DNA of 64,000 bases, from assembly GCF_009757775.1 (NCBI RefSeq), contig NZ_RHLK01000004.1, forward strand, positions 1-64,000, given 5' to 3'. The translations under genes were made by a program, and so were the position numbers. Source of the stretch: Paenibacillus lutrae (GTDB lineage: Bacteria > Bacillota > Bacilli > Paenibacillales > NBRC-103111). The notes under the pieces were generated by a model. The model was not told where the DNA came from. It saw only the letters and a program-made list of their open reading frames with translations, and did no database searches. Positions 36,489 to 46,148 of this stretch are shown piece after piece (the first letter of the stretch is position 1; each line of letters opens with the position of its first letter).

Positions 36489-37622
36489 TTATTCTACTGT
36501 ATATTTAATCCGTTGTTTGGCCGCGTGACGCTCCAGAGCAAGACGAATTAAATCGTCGAGCAGCTCGGAATACGGCTTACCCGACTCTTTCCAGAGAAGC
36601 GGATACATACTGTAGGGCGTGAAACCCGGCATCGTGTTAATTTCGTTGATATAAATTTGACCGTCCGTACGCGTCAAGAAGAAATCCACACGGGACAAGC
36701 CTGATCCGTCTATCGACTGAAACGCTTGAATCGCCAGTTCCTGAATCTGCTTACGTGTCTCTTCCGGCAGCTCGGCGGGAATAATCATCATGGATTTACC
36801 ATCCATGTATTTGGCCTTGTAGTCGTAAAACTCGCTGGACGACACGATCTCGCCCGGTACGGAGGCCTGCGGCTCTTCGTTGCCTAACACAGCGACCTCA
36901 ATCTCGCGGGCATCCACGAACTCCTCGACGACAACCTTACGGTCGAACTGGAACGCGTATTCAACGGCTTCAATGAATTCCTGCCGGTTGCGCGCCTTGG
37001 ATATGCCCACGCTTGAGCCCAGATTCGCAGGCTTCACGAAGCAAGGATACCCGATAGAGATTTCCGTCTCCATCAGGAAGAAAGGCTGGTCCTTATCCCA
37101 TTGCGAGCGTGTAAAATGACGGAAGACACATTGAGGAAGCCCTTCCTGCGCAAACATCTTTTTCATGGCGACTTTGTCCATACCGACAGCCGAAGCAAGT
37201 ACGCCTGCGCCCACATAAGGAATATTCGCCATTTCGAGCAGGCCCTGAATGGTACCGTCTTCCCCGAAGGTACCATGGAGCAGAGGCAGGACAACGTCGA
37301 CCGATTCCGCCGGCACGGCTTCTCCCGAAGCCGCCACTTCGGCCTGCGCTCCCGATATTTGTCCCAGACCGGAGAAGAAAGGAGCAAGAGCCGAGCCCGG
37401 CGCTTCACTGGAAGCGTCGAAGGCAAGCAGTTCCTTGCTCGCGACGGGGCCGCTTAATTCTTTGCCCTGCCGCCATTCTCCCTGCTTCGTAATATAGAAA
37501 GGCGTAATTTCGTATTTAGTTAAATCCATTGCCCCAATGACGGCATTTGCGGTTTGCAGAGATACCTCATGCTCCCCGGATTTTCCGCCATAGATCAGTC
37601 CTATCCGCAATTTCCGGCTCAT
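36489..37622 (-). CDS. ddl: D-alanine--D-alanine ligase
   Basis: A 377-residue ATP-grasp enzyme that joins two D-alanines for the peptidoglycan stem peptide. The N-terminal motif YGGKSGEHEVSLQTA, the HGTFGEDGTIQGLLE segment and the ATP-grasp core (FVKPANLGSSVGISKA, VEEFVDAREIEVAVLG, NEINTMPGFTPYSMYP) are all present. Length and motif order are typical. The amidase gene upstream ends 39 bp before this start, so the wall-related genes may be cotranscribed. Confidence 0.97.
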   Translation of the reverse strand: MSRKLRIGLIYGGKSGEHEVSLQTANAVIGAMDLTKYEITPFYITKQGEWRQGKELSGPVASKELLAFDASSEAPGSALAPFFSGLGQISGAQAEVAASGEAVPAESVDVVLPLLHGTFGEDGTIQGLLEMANIPYVGAGVLASAVGMDKVAMKKMFAQEGLPQCVFRHFTRSQWDKDQPFFLMETEISIGYPCFVKPANLGSSVGISKARNRQEFIEAVEYAFQFDRKVVVEEFVDAREIEVAVLGNEEPQASVPGEIVSSSEFYDYKAKYMDGKSMMIIPAELPEETRKQIQELAIQAFQSIDGSGLSRVDFFLTRTDGQIYINEINTMPGFTPYSMYPLLWKESGKPYSELLDDLIRLALERHAAKQRIKYTVE

Positions 37623-37661
37623 GTTTCCCCTCCGCCTGATTTCCTATAAATCGGTTGTTAA

Positions 37662-38684
37662 TTATTCATCCATTTCATCTGCAATCCGGACAAAGGCGTA
37701 ACGCGTTCTATCCGTCCATGCGTGCGAATCCTTGTAATCCCAGTAGCGGTGCTTACTGCTGACCGTGTGCGCATTGACAAGGGGCATTCCTGCGGCATCC
37801 AGCGCAGTCACAAATGTATTGTGCTGGAAGCGGCCGTCGCCATCCCAGTCATAGCTGATACAATCACCCGGGCGGAGCTCCGCGGCTGAAGATACAATCG
37901 TACCGCGCAAACCTTTGCGGGACGCCGGGATATACAGCTGCAGAGCTTGGGCGACTGCCCAGCTGTAGCTCCAGAGCTCCCTGCTTCCCTGCTGGCCGGC
38001 ATACCACCAGCCGGAGGTTCTTTTTCCAGTATAGTTCATTGGCGCTCCCCCTGCAAAGAGGCACTGGGAGACATAACTGGTGCAATCTACCTCTAACTCC
38101 GCAAACGCCGGATTATAGCGGTCCCACCAGAGATCTGCATACTTGACGGCCCGGTTCCGGTCATAAATCTTCTTCCGGTAACCGGGGTAAGTTCCGACTT
38201 GGTTCAGTATACTATAATTCAGATAGGGCTGCGAAGAGGAGATCTCTCCCGCTGGCGTATAGATGCCGTCTTCCGGTACCCAGGAATACATCTCCCTGAT
38301 CCGTTCCCGTTCGCTTTCGCGTATCTCTATTCCGGTTATCCGCCAGCGTCTGCCCGTTTCAACAAAAGTAATCCGTTCCGCGGAGACGATACATTCGTTA
38401 TATTCTCTGCCCCCTAGCTCGTAGGTAAACCGGCGGACGTAGTCCAGATCCGCAACGACCTGCTCACTTTGTTCGCGTGCCTGATGAAGCTTGAGCCTCG
38501 TTTCGCCCCGCAGCGCCTTTACCCCCCGGTGCCTGCGGTTCTCATGTACGCGTGCCAGTCGTATATCACTTTCTTCATTAAAGCGGTCATTATGAATAAT
38601 TTCGGCGAGCGCTCCGGCAGACGCTTCCGTTTCCGCCGAATTGCGCGCGTTCAGATAATCATACAGCGCTGTTTTCCAGGACAT
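37662..38684 (-). CDS. Amidase-domain (Amidase_6, NlpC/P60-like) protein
   Basis: About 340 residues. The C-terminal 160 residues carry an Amidase_6-like cysteine-peptidase domain: catalytic Cys in VDCTSYVSQCLF, and His in RFQHNTFVT, with a GDCISYDWDGDG calcium-loop-like turn between them. The N-terminal part is helical and Arg/Glu-rich, with no signal peptide that I can see, so it may act on intracellular or forespore-mother cell murein or leave by another route. GGAGGG stands 7 nt before the ATG chosen. It precedes ddl in the same direction. Confidence 0.8.
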   Translation of the reverse strand: MSWKTALYDYLNARNSAETEASAGALAEIIHNDRFNEESDIRLARVHENRRHRGVKALRGETRLKLHQAREQSEQVVADLDYVRRFTYELGGREYNECIVSAERITFVETGRRWRITGIEIRESERERIREMYSWVPEDGIYTPAGEISSSQPYLNYSILNQVGTYPGYRKKIYDRNRAVKYADLWWDRYNPAFAELEVDCTSYVSQCLFAGGAPMNYTGKRTSGWWYAGQQGSRELWSYSWAVAQALQLYIPASRKGLRGTIVSSAAELRPGDCISYDWDGDGRFQHNTFVTALDAAGMPLVNAHTVSSKHRYWDYKDSHAWTDRTRYAFVRIADEMDE

Positions 38685-38845
38685 GCCCTTCCCTCCTAAG
38701 AGCGCCCCAGTCATTTTTCAGACTGGTCTTACACGCATGAATTCGTCTTAAATATATGAAAAAAATGAAATAAAAATGAGTCAATTTATTCTTTACGGGA
38801 AAGAGCGAAAACGGTATACTAAGGATATAGCGAAATATGAAATTG

Positions 38846-38864
38846 GGTTTCATCAGATGAAACC
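38846..38864. promoter_or_regulatory. Operator-like perfect inverted repeat upstream of acnA
   Basis: GGTTTCATC and GATGAAACC form perfect 9-bp arms around one central A, ending 7 bp before the acnA -35 box. The core GTTTCA-N5-TGAAAC is the same as in the repeat before the IclR-family gene at 44792-44808. Confidence 0.65.
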
Positions 38865-38871
38865 ACAAGAC

Positions 38872-38901
38872 TTACCCCCTTACTATTTCATCCCGTATAA
38901 T
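38872..38901 (+). promoter_or_regulatory. acnA promoter
   Basis: TTACCC (38872-38877), an 18-nt spacer and TATAAT (38896-38901). The -35 box is poor, which fits an activator- or repressor-controlled promoter. Confidence 0.5.
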
Positions 38902-38942
38902 TTCAACTTCGCAACTTTAAAGAGGACTAGGGAGGCCATGCA

Positions 38943-41663
38943 ATGTCACACAAAGACGCTTTTAACGTACGTAAGCAGCTGACAGTCGGTGGAAAATCTT
39001 ATCACTACTTCAGCCTGCAGGACCTCGAGAAAAAATTCGCAGGAATATCCAAATTGCCTTTCTCCATTAAAGTTCTTCTGGAAGCAGCTGTCCGCCAATT
39101 CGACGGCCACGCCATTACAGATGAGCACGTTAAGCAAATCGCAAGCTGGGGCGAGAACCTCGACAACAATAAAGAAATTCCTTTCATCCCTGCACGGATC
39201 GTACTTCAGGATTTCACCGGTGTACCGGTTGTAGTTGACCTTGCTGCAATGAGAGATACCGTTGCACGTGCAGGCGGCGACCCTAAACAAATCAACCCGC
39301 TCGTTCCGGTTGACCTGGTAATCGACCACTCCGTAATGGTGGATGCCTATGGCAACGGAATGGCGCTTGAGACCAACATGGAGCTGGAATTCGAACGTAA
39401 TGAGGAACGTTACCGTTTCTTGCGCTGGGCTCAAACCGCATTTGACAACTTCCGCGCCGTTCCGCCGGCAACAGGTATCGTTCACCAAGTTAACCTTGAG
39501 TACCTTGCTTCCGTAGCAGCTACCAAGACAGTTGACGGTGAAACGACGGTATATCCGGATTCCCTGGTAGGTACTGACTCCCATACAACCATGATCAACG
39601 GTCTTGGTGTCGTTGGCTGGGGCGTCGGCGGTATCGAAGCTGAGGCCGGTATGCTCGGACAGCCTCTGTACTTCGTAACTCCGGAAGTTATCGGATTCAA
39701 ATTGACTGGTGCCCTTGCAGAAGGCGCAACAGCGACTGACCTTGCTCTTACTGTTACACAAACGCTTCGTAAGAAAGGCGTTGTCGGTAAATTCGTAGAG
39801 TTCTTCGGCCCTGGCCTTAACGAACTCGTCCTCTCTGACCGTGCGACTGTTGCCAACATGGCTCCTGAATACGGCGCAACCGTCGGTTTCTTCCCGGTTG
39901 ACGACAGCACACTGGACTACCTGAGAAACACAGGCCGCAGCGAAGAGCAAGTTGCCCTCGTTGAAGCTTACTATAAAGCACAAGGCATGTTCCGTACGAA
40001 TGACATGGAAGATCCGAACTACTCCGATGTCATCGAAATCGACTTGTCCACTGTCGTACCGAGCCTTGCAGGTCCTAAACGCCCTCAAGACCGCATCGAG
40101 CTGACTTCGATGAAAGAATCGTTCAACGACATTCTTCGTACGCCTGTAGACAAAGGCGGATACGGACTTTCCGATGAGAAAATCGCGGAAGAAGTGGAAG
40201 TTAGCTACGCTAACGGCAAAACAGCCAAGATGGGTACGGGCGCTGTTGTAATCGCAGCTATCACAAGCTGTACGAATACATCCAACCCGAACGTTATGCT
40301 GGGCGCAGGTCTCCTCGCTAAGAAAGCTGTTGAGCGCGGCCTGAAAACCCCTGCATACGTGAAGACATCCCTGACTCCGGGTTCCCTGGTCGTAACGGAT
40401 TACCTGGAGAAAGCCAACCTGCTGAGACCTCTTGAGCAGCTCGGCTTCTATGTTGCAGGCTACGGCTGTGCGACATGTATCGGTAACTCCGGTCCGCTTC
40501 CGGACGAAGTCAGCCAAGCTGTTGCCGACAACGACATGACAGTAGCCGCTGTTCTGTCCGGTAACCGTAACTTCGAAGGCCGTGTTCACGCACAGGTTAA
40601 AGCCAACTACCTGGCTTCCCCGCCGCTGGTTGTCGCTTACGCTCTGGCAGGAACAGTGAACATCGACCTGACCAAAGATCCGATCGGCTACGATCAGAAG
40701 AACGAGCCGGTGTACCTGAAGGACATCTGGCCTAGCAATAAAGAAATCGAAGAAGCTGTTGCTACAGCTGTTACGGCTGAAGCATTCCGCGAGAAATATA
40801 AAGATGTATTCCGCGCTAACGAGCGTTGGAACCAGATCGCAGTACCGGAAGGCGAACTGTACGAGTGGGATGCTAACTCCACGTACATCCAGAATCCGCC
40901 GTTCTTCCAGAACCTCGGCCAGACCATCGGCGACATCCAGGATGTCCAAGGCGCCAAGACGCTGCTGCTCTTGAGCGATTCCGTTACAACCGACCATATC
41001 TCTCCTGCCGGTAACATCAAGGCAGACAGCCCTGCAGGCGAATACCTGACCGAGCATGGCGTTCAGAGAAAAGACTTCAACTCTTACGGTTCCCGCCGCG
41101 GTAACCATGAGGTCATGATGCGCGGTACGTTCGCGAACATCCGCATCCGCAACCAAGTGGCTCCGGGCACTGAGGGCGGCGTCACGACTTACCTGCCGAC
41201 AGACGAAGTCATGTCCGTGTACGATGCTTCCATGAAGTATCAGGACAAAGGCACTTCCCTCGTCGTAATCGCGGGTAAAGAATATGGAACCGGAAGCTCC
41301 CGTGACTGGGCAGCCAAAGGTACGTTCCTGCTCGGCGTCAAAGCCGTAATCGCGGAAAGCTTCGAGCGTATTCACCGCAGTAACCTCGTCGGCATGGGCG
41401 TTCTGCCGCTTCAATTCCTGGAAGGTCAAGGATGGAGCACGCTGGGTCTGACCGGACGCGAGACATTCGACATCAACGGCCTGTCCAACGAAGTTCAGCC
41501 TGGCGAGCAAGTAACCGTTACGGCTACACGTGAAGACGGCACTACGTTCGAATTCAAAGCGATCGTCCGTCTCGACAGCATGGTGGATGTAGACTACTAC
41601 CGTAACGGCGGTATCCTGCAAACCGTCCTTCGTCAAATGATGTACGAGAAGTCCAACGCTTAA
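38943..41663 (+). CDS. acnA: Aconitate hydratase
   Basis: A 906-residue cytoplasmic TCA-cycle enzyme that interconverts citrate and isocitrate through aconitate; in Bacilli the apo form also binds mRNA. The 4Fe-4S ligands are the Cys in [11 protein letters not shown] and the pair in [14 protein letters not shown]. Other family motifs are [37 protein letters not shown] and [16 protein letters not shown]. Length matches AcnA/CitB. GGGAGGCC precedes the ATG. The codon use is strongly biased, as in highly expressed genes, which leaves an uninterrupted antisense frame over the whole gene. Single-gene unit with a strong terminator. Confidence 0.98.
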   Translation: MSHKDAFNVRKQLTVGGKSYHYFSLQDLEKKFAGISKLPFSIKVLLEAAVRQFDGHAITDEHVKQIASWGENLDNNKEIPFIPARIVLQDFTGVPVVVDLAAMRDTVARAGGDPKQINPLVPVDLVIDHSVMVDAYGNGMALETNMELEFERNEERYRFLRWAQTAFDNFRAVPPATGIVHQVNLEYLASVAATKTVDGETTVYPDSLVGTDSHTTMINGLGVVGWGVGGIEAEAGMLGQPLYFVTPEVIGFKLTGALAEGATATDLALTVTQTLRKKGVVGKFVEFFGPGLNELVLSDRATVANMAPEYGATVGFFPVDDSTLDYLRNTGRSEEQVALVEAYYKAQGMFRTNDMEDPNYSDVIEIDLSTVVPSLAGPKRPQDRIELTSMKESFNDILRTPVDKGGYGLSDEKIAEEVEVSYANGKTAKMGTGAVVIAAITSCTNTSNPNVMLGAGLLAKKAVERGLKTPAYVKTSLTPGSLVVTDYLEKANLLRPLEQLGFYVAGYGCATCIGNSGPLPDEVSQAVADNDMTVAAVLSGNRNFEGRVHAQVKANYLASPPLVVAYALAGTVNIDLTKDPIGYDQKNEPVYLKDIWPSNKEIEEAVATAVTAEAFREKYKDVFRANERWNQIAVPEGELYEWDANSTYIQNPPFFQNLGQTIGDIQDVQGAKTLLLLSDSVTTDHISPAGNIKADSPAGEYLTEHGVQRKDFNSYGSRRGNHEVMMRGTFANIRIRNQVAPGTEGGVTTYLPTDEVMSVYDASMKYQDKGTSLVVIAGKEYGTGSSRDWAAKGTFLLGVKAVIAESFERIHRSNLVGMGVLPLQFLEGQGWSTLGLTGRETFDINGLSNEVQPGEQVTVTATREDGTTFEFKAIVRLDSMVDVDYYRNGGILQTVLRQMMYEKSNA

Positions 41664-41676
41664 GATAAACAAGTAA

Positions 41677-41705
41677 AAGAGAGCCCGCGGGCTCTCTTTT
41701 TTTTG
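41677..41705 (+). terminator. Terminator of acnA
   Basis: AAGAGAGCCC and GGGCTCTCTT form a 10-bp stem around GC, followed by a run of eight T residues. Confidence 0.93.
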
Positions 41706-41774
41706 CTTTGACATGCGTAAATCTAACTTCCACAAGAAGAGACACGGATTCATGCAGCAGACCTTCAAACCTTC

Positions 41775-42752
41775 CTAACCGGAATCATCGACTCCAATAA
41801 TTACGTTAGAACTGGAACCGTTAACGAGATGTCTTTGCCCCTCTATGCCATCAGGCGGATTCTTGTCTTCATCCGGATACCACGGATTCAAGTGCACGAG
41901 CACCTCGTCAACTTCAGGATGCTCCCCTTTGATTTTCTCCTTAATCCCTCGTCCGATGTCATGTCCCTCTTGAATCGTAAGAATACCCAAGACACCGATC
42001 CGCGCATCCACCAGAATGTAATGACCATGCTCGCGCGCCCGCAGGCGGTCAATTCTTTTGACTCCGGGAAACTGTTTAATAATCGTCTGATACTGCTGGA
42101 GCTTATGATCATCCACATTCTTTTCCATCAGGATATCAATTGCCTCCCGGCCCATGGAATAAGCCAGCTTGAGCACAAGCAGCGAAACGATAATGCCTGC
42201 AAAGGGGTCTCCATAAGCCAAAAACGGGATGTTAAAGTGATCGCCGGCCAAGGCAAGCCCTATTCCCACAGAAGCGGCGATAGAAGCGTAGACATCCGCC
42301 AAATGGTCATAAGCCGTAGCAATGAGGCCCTTGCTGTTCATTTGACGGCCGAGTTTGATCGTATAAACGTAAAGCCATTGTTTCCATACCAGGGAAATAA
42401 CAGCGGCAATTAAAGCCATCAGATGAGCCTCTCCGGGCGGCTCGAACAGTGCCGTAACCGCATGATACCCCATATACACAGCAGCAGCGGCAAGCAGCAG
42501 CGCAACCGCCCCGGATCCGAGCACCTCCGCCTTCCCATGTCCGTAAGGATGCTCGTGATCGGCAGGACGGCTCGATATCTTCATCGAGCTGTACGCGGTT
42601 GCCGTGGCGATGACATCGCCCGCATTGTGGATGCCGTCAGCAATCAGCACCTGGCTGCCAAACAGCCATCCGACAACCAATTTGATTGCTGTCAGGAGGA
42701 CATTACTGATCAGGCTGATCCACATGGCGATCATTGACTTTTGCTGGTTCAA
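41775..42752 (-). CDS. Cation diffusion facilitator family metal exporter
   Basis: A 325-residue membrane protein with six predicted helices. The CDF metal-site residues are seen in ADGIHNAGDV (helix II, HxxxD), the histidine-rich ADHEHPYGHGK loop, and the second site in ATAYDHLADVYAS (helix V). The C-terminal cytoplasmic domain carries ILVDARIGVLG and ends with HLNPWYPDE. It exports Zn2+, Mn2+, Fe2+ or similar ions; the ion cannot be fixed here. The HN rather than HS/DD variants at the first site resemble Mn/Fe members, a weak hint. The start is TTG with GGGAGAGG 6 nt upstream. Confidence 0.92.
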   Translation of the reverse strand: MNQQKSMIAMWISLISNVLLTAIKLVVGWLFGSQVLIADGIHNAGDVIATATAYSSMKISSRPADHEHPYGHGKAEVLGSGAVALLLAAAAVYMGYHAVTALFEPPGEAHLMALIAAVISLVWKQWLYVYTIKLGRQMNSKGLIATAYDHLADVYASIAASVGIGLALAGDHFNIPFLAYGDPFAGIIVSLLVLKLAYSMGREAIDILMEKNVDDHKLQQYQTIIKQFPGVKRIDRLRAREHGHYILVDARIGVLGILTIQEGHDIGRGIKEKIKGEHPEVDEVLVHLNPWYPDEDKNPPDGIEGQRHLVNGSSSNVIIGVDDSG

Positions 42753-42847
42753 CGGCGACCTCTCCCTTGTAAAGCGTCTTCCGCTATAGTATAGCCCCTG
42801 CCGGGCCTAAAATTCCTTTCTTTTCCTAAACTTCTCACACTCCCTTA

Positions 42848-42892
42848 TAAAAAAATCCGGAATTTCCGTGAAGAACGGAAGTTCCGGATCTG
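42848..42892 (-). terminator. Terminator of the 42900 lipoprotein gene
   Basis: ATCCGGAA..TTCCGT and ACGGAA..TTCCGGAT form a stem of about 14 bp, followed on the minus strand by seven U residues. Confidence 0.9.
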
Positions 42893-42899
42893 TTTTTAA

Positions 42900-43607
42900 T
42901 TATTGCAGATATTTCTCAGGCGTCTTTACGTACCCGTTCAGAGTTTCACTCGGGAACTCTCTCATGCTGTCCAGATAATACCCAGCCTTATTCGGCTTCA
43001 TCAGTACGGTCCACAAATACTGCTGCTCCCCGCCCGACACATACACCAGATGCTGGCCAGCGGCCTGAGCCGGGTTCTTATCGTCCTTGGGCACGACACC
43101 GCGTTCACGAAAGTCCTCTTTGGCTACTTCCGTTAAATCCTTCAGCTCAATCTCTATATAAGCAAGCTTGTAGTACCCGCCTGCATTTTTGCTTAAATCC
43201 GCGAGCTTCTGTTCCAGAGACGCCAGGTTCTTACTTCCTCCTGTCCACTCTGCGAGCAGTCGCTTGAGAATAGGCGAATGGCCTTTCTCCGCAACCTCAT
43301 GAACAAAGCTGACCAGTTCAACCGGGCTTAAATACTCCGGTCCGCTGGAGTTTTTGTCCAGCATAACTCCTCCATCCACCCGGGCGGACGGTGCAGGAAG
43401 TGTTTTGGACATAGGATCAGAAGAAGACGCAGAAACTTCCGGCGCATAGGCTGCCTCATGGCGGATATCTGCCTTGCTCTCTGCAGAAAATCCGGCAGCG
43501 GGCCCGGCGGATTGTTCCTGCTCCAATTTCGTCTGATTCTGGCAGCCTGCGGCTATAACGGCCAATAAGGCCAGCATAGCGAGTTTTTTATAAAAAACGT
43601 GCATATC
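42900..43607 (-). CDS. Putative lipoprotein
   Basis: About 235 residues. The signal peptide (MHVFYKKLAMLALLAVIAAGC) ends in a lipobox IAAGC. The mature protein begins with a Gln/Ser/Ala-rich spacer; the C-terminal 130 residues (from YLSPVELVSFVHE) form a mixed alpha/beta domain with no family that I recognise. AGGGGG lies 9 nt before the chosen ATG, ten codons inside the longest frame. The 418-bp gap behind it (43608-44026) contains only the IclR terminator and no gene that I can support. Confidence 0.75.
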   Translation of the reverse strand, partial: DMHVFYKKLAMLALLAVIAAGCQNQTKLEQEQSAGPAAGFSAESKADIRHEAAYAPEVSASSSDPMSKTLPAPSARVDGGVMLDKNSSGPEYLSPVELVSFVHEVAEKGHSPILKRLLAEWTGGSKNLASLEQKLADLSKNAGGYYKLAYIEIELKDLTEVAKEDFRERGVVPKDDKNPAQAAGQHLVYVSGGEQQYLWTVLMKPNKAGYYLDSMREFPSETLNGYVKTPEKYLQ

Positions 43608-43899
43608 GTTGTACCCCCTGTGACCTCTATCCGTCACCCTTGCGTAAGCATGCTCTTGATGTCAATCTTGCTAATCCTTCTAGCATAATGAATTCCTTCA
43701 GGCGGCAATAACTGGCTAAGAGAAACCAGGATGCAATTGTGGATGCAACATCCCAGATGTTCCAAATCGGCCCATTTATACCCACAAACCAACTTGTTGA
43801 AACGCAAAATTTCACAACTCAATGTCTCATTATACTAAGAAACGCGGATTTTGTCTGCATATGCACGTTGACAGGATGGTTATGCCGGCGAAAAGCAAC

Positions 43900-43928
43900 A
43901 AAAAAAGGATGCCCGTCAGGGCACCCTC
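43900..43928 (-). terminator. Terminator of the IclR gene
   Basis: GGGTGCCC and GGGCATCC form an 8-bp stem with one G-T pair around TGAC, followed on the minus strand by TTTTTTTG. It lies 99 bp after the IclR stop codon. Confidence 0.85.
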
Positions 43929-44026
43929 ATCGCTTGTAAACACGGGAATTTACTACTAACATGTGCCCGCTGTCTTCTGCAAAAAAACAACACAAGAACC
44001 GGCGGATGCCCTCTTGCACCCTGCGG

Positions 44027-44767
44027 TCAGCGCAGCATGGTGCTCATACGCCGGGCGGCCTCGACGATCACCGGCGCCTGCTCGTGCATCACCTCGAGCG
44101 TCAGCCGGTTCGACGGCCCGGATACCGCCAGTGCGGCAACCAGCTTGCCCGCACGGTTGAATACCGGCGCGGATAAAGCGGCCGCGCCGGGCTCCCTCTC
44201 CTCGACGCTGGTGGCGTAGCCCGCCTTCTGTGTCTCATGAAGCTGGTGCAGGAACGTGTCCCGGTGGATGCCTGCAAGCTCGGCATCCATCATGACCTGC
44301 TGCTGCACCTGCGCCTCGCCAAAGGCGAGGAGGATCTTGCTCGATGCCCCGACGTACAGGGGCATTCTTACACCGATAGGCGCCACGCGCCGAATCGCGT
44401 GATTGCTCTGCACCGCCTGGACGCGGACACGTTCCTGGCCGCTCAGCACATACAGCGAGATCGTCTCATTCACCTGATCCCGCAGCCGCTCCATCTCCGG
44501 CAGAAGTACCATGCCGGGATCGTCACCCTGGGACATATGAGCCGACAGCTCCCAGATGCTAAACCCGAGCCGGTATTTATCCCCTTCCGGTTCACGTATA
44601 AGAAAACCTTTGGCCTCCAAAGAAGCCAGAAGGCGGTACACCGTACTTTTATGCAAAGATACACGCGTCGAGATCTCCGTTAATGTCAGTTCTGTGGCAT
44701 CGGTATAACAAAGGAGAATATCCAATGCCCGTTCCACAGCCCGTACGGTCGATTTCGCTTCTTCCAT
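44027..44767 (-). CDS. IclR family transcriptional regulator
   Basis: A 246-residue regulator. The N-terminal winged helix-turn-helix (about 5-65) shows LTEISTRVSLHKSTVYRLLASLEAKGFL, and the C-terminal IclR effector domain (about 80-246) binds small acids in known members. GGTGA lies 8 nt before the ATG. Its own promoter region holds the 17-bp inverted repeat GTTTCAC-ATA-GTGAAAC just downstream of the -10 box, which suggests autorepression. No catabolic operon is adjacent, so its targets lie elsewhere; acnA is one candidate because it has the same half-site pair. Confidence 0.92.
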   Translation of the reverse strand: MEEAKSTVRAVERALDILLCYTDATELTLTEISTRVSLHKSTVYRLLASLEAKGFLIREPEGDKYRLGFSIWELSAHMSQGDDPGMVLLPEMERLRDQVNETISLYVLSGQERVRVQAVQSNHAIRRVAPIGVRMPLYVGASSKILLAFGEAQVQQQVMMDAELAGIHRDTFLHQLHETQKAGYATSVEEREPGAAALSAPVFNRAGKLVAALAVSGPSNRLTLEVMHEQAPVIVEAARRMSTMLR

Positions 44768-44791
44768 AGGTAGTCACCACCGTCTAATTCT

Positions 44792-44808
44792 GTTTCACAT
44801 AGTGAAAC
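44792..44808. promoter_or_regulatory. Operator-like inverted repeat at the IclR gene
   Basis: GTTTCAC-ATA-GTGAAAC is a perfect 7-bp inverted repeat placed 12 bp downstream of the TATAAT box, a position where a bound repressor would block the promoter. Confidence 0.7.
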
Positions 44809-44820
44809 CCTGTTTCTTTT

Positions 44821-44849
44821 ATTATACAGGATATGGCTTCTAAATACAA
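44821..44849 (-). promoter_or_regulatory. Promoter of the IclR gene
   Basis: On the minus strand TTGTAT (44844-44849), a 17-nt spacer and TATAAT (44821-44826). Confidence 0.75.
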
Positions 44850-44917
44850 AGTAAAAAACCGCTGTAACCCTTGTATTACAGGGAGATTACAAGAGAATTA
44901 ACATTCTGTTGCACATA

Positions 44918-44946
44918 TTGACGAACCATGAAAGTTGACATAATAT
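44918..44946 (+). promoter_or_regulatory. Promoter of the alpha/beta hydrolase gene
   Basis: TTGACG (44918-44923), a 17-nt spacer and TAATAT (44941-44946), 114 bp upstream of the hydrolase ATG and divergent from the IclR promoter. Confidence 0.65.
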
Positions 44947-45059
44947 TAGGTTACCACAAGGTTCTTTTCAGAAAATTTAGTTAATTAAGACCTCCGGCAA
45001 GTCAGGTTCCTAAAGACTAAATCTCCTACAAAGACCCATTCTGCAAAGGAGGGGACCTA

Positions 45060-46073
45060 ATGAATACAACTCCTGTAAACACAAATCCGCTTAACCCTGC
45101 ATCTTTGGAGCATGTACCTGTCCGTACGTTAACCCGCCGCAAGAAGGCGATCCTTCTCTCCCTGCTCTGTGTCTTGCTGCTTTTCACCAGTCTTGTACTT
45201 GGTTTCCACGGTTTTATCGCATGGACACTGGCAAGACCGACAATCGCACCTCTTAGTTCTAACCCGGCCAAAGCCATCGGACTGAGTTACGAAGATGTTA
45301 CATTTCCCAGTTCAACCGGAAACAGCAATTTGAACGGATGGTATATTCCCGCGGGGGCCTCCGATAAGACGGTCATTTTCTCGCATGGATACGGCGGCAA
45401 CCGTGAAGAGCTGTGGGTTCCTATCTACTCTCTTGCCAAAAAACTTCATGAGAGCGGATACAATGTGCTGATGTTCGATTACGGCTATGTCCAGCCTGAT
45501 AATCAGCGTATAGTAACGGCAGGTATCCAAGAATCCAAGGAGCTGCTCGGCGCAGTTAACTATATAAAGAATAAAGGCAGCCAAAACATATATGTATGGG
45601 GATTCTCCATGGGTGCCGGAACTGCTCTCCAAGCCGCATTAAATACGCAGGATATTGACGGCATGATACTCGACAGTTCCTTCCTGCTGAGTCCCGACAC
45701 GCTTTATCATAATATGAAGCAGTATGTGAATATTCCTAAATTCCCTTCTCTGCCTCTCGTGCGTCTGTTCTTCCCGATGCTCAACGGCGTGAGCATGAAT
45801 CAGATTCCTTATCAGAGTGTAACGACGCATGAGTATCCGATGCCGATTTACTTTATTCACGGCGATGAAGACGAACGCGCACCTTATGGAATCGCTGAAC
45901 AAATCTATAAGAACCAAAGCAACCAGGCATCTAACTATTGGGTTATCCCCGCAGGCAAGCATGAACTGATCTATTCAGCCAAGCCGGATGAGTATATTAC
46001 GCGGACCTTCGGTTTCCTTCAGACCATTGCCCGTCCGCAGCTGCCTGAAGCCGGTTTTGTCGAAATGAAATAA
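45060..46073 (+). CDS. Membrane-anchored alpha/beta hydrolase
   Basis: A 337-residue protein. One N-terminal membrane helix (about 30-55) anchors an alpha/beta hydrolase domain, probably outside. The catalytic triad is visible: Ser in WGFSMGAG, Asp in IHGDEDERAP and His in AGKHELI; the oxyanion region is FSHGYGGN. It resembles BAAT/prolyl-oligopeptidase-like esterases of Bacilli whose substrates are unknown. AAAGGAGGGG precedes the ATG. It is divergent from the IclR gene. Confidence 0.88.
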   Translation: MNTTPVNTNPLNPASLEHVPVRTLTRRKKAILLSLLCVLLLFTSLVLGFHGFIAWTLARPTIAPLSSNPAKAIGLSYEDVTFPSSTGNSNLNGWYIPAGASDKTVIFSHGYGGNREELWVPIYSLAKKLHESGYNVLMFDYGYVQPDNQRIVTAGIQESKELLGAVNYIKNKGSQNIYVWGFSMGAGTALQAALNTQDIDGMILDSSFLLSPDTLYHNMKQYVNIPKFPSLPLVRLFFPMLNGVSMNQIPYQSVTTHEYPMPIYFIHGDEDERAPYGIAEQIYKNQSNQASNYWVIPAGKHELIYSAKPDEYITRTFGFLQTIARPQLPEAGFVEMK

Positions 46074-46089
46074 GCCAAGTAAAACGAAT

Positions 46090-46147
46090 AAGCCATCCTC
46101 CCCCGGAATACAATCGGTAGTAATGTGATCCCGGGGGAGGATGGCTT
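46090..46147 (+). promoter_or_regulatory. Perfect 17-bp hairpin that occludes the fusion SOD ribosome binding site
   Basis: AAGCCATCCTCCCCCGG (46090-46106) pairs perfectly with CCGGGGGAGGATGGCTT (46131-46147) across a 24-nt loop. The 3' arm holds the only good ribosome binding site of the next gene, and the ATG begins 1 nt after the arm ends. It may also act as the terminator of the hydrolase gene, although the T tract after it is weak. Confidence 0.75.
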
Positions 46148-46148
46148 T

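Noticed and set aside
38946-41768. 940-codon minus-strand frame opposite acnA
   Set aside because: It is a shadow of the strong codon bias of acnA. The plus-strand gene has all aconitase motifs, and the antisense frame has no family features.
43627-43815. 62-codon minus-strand frames upstream of the 42900 lipoprotein
   Set aside because: Two overlapping frames compete, neither has a ribosome binding site, and the region is AT-rich non-coding in character.
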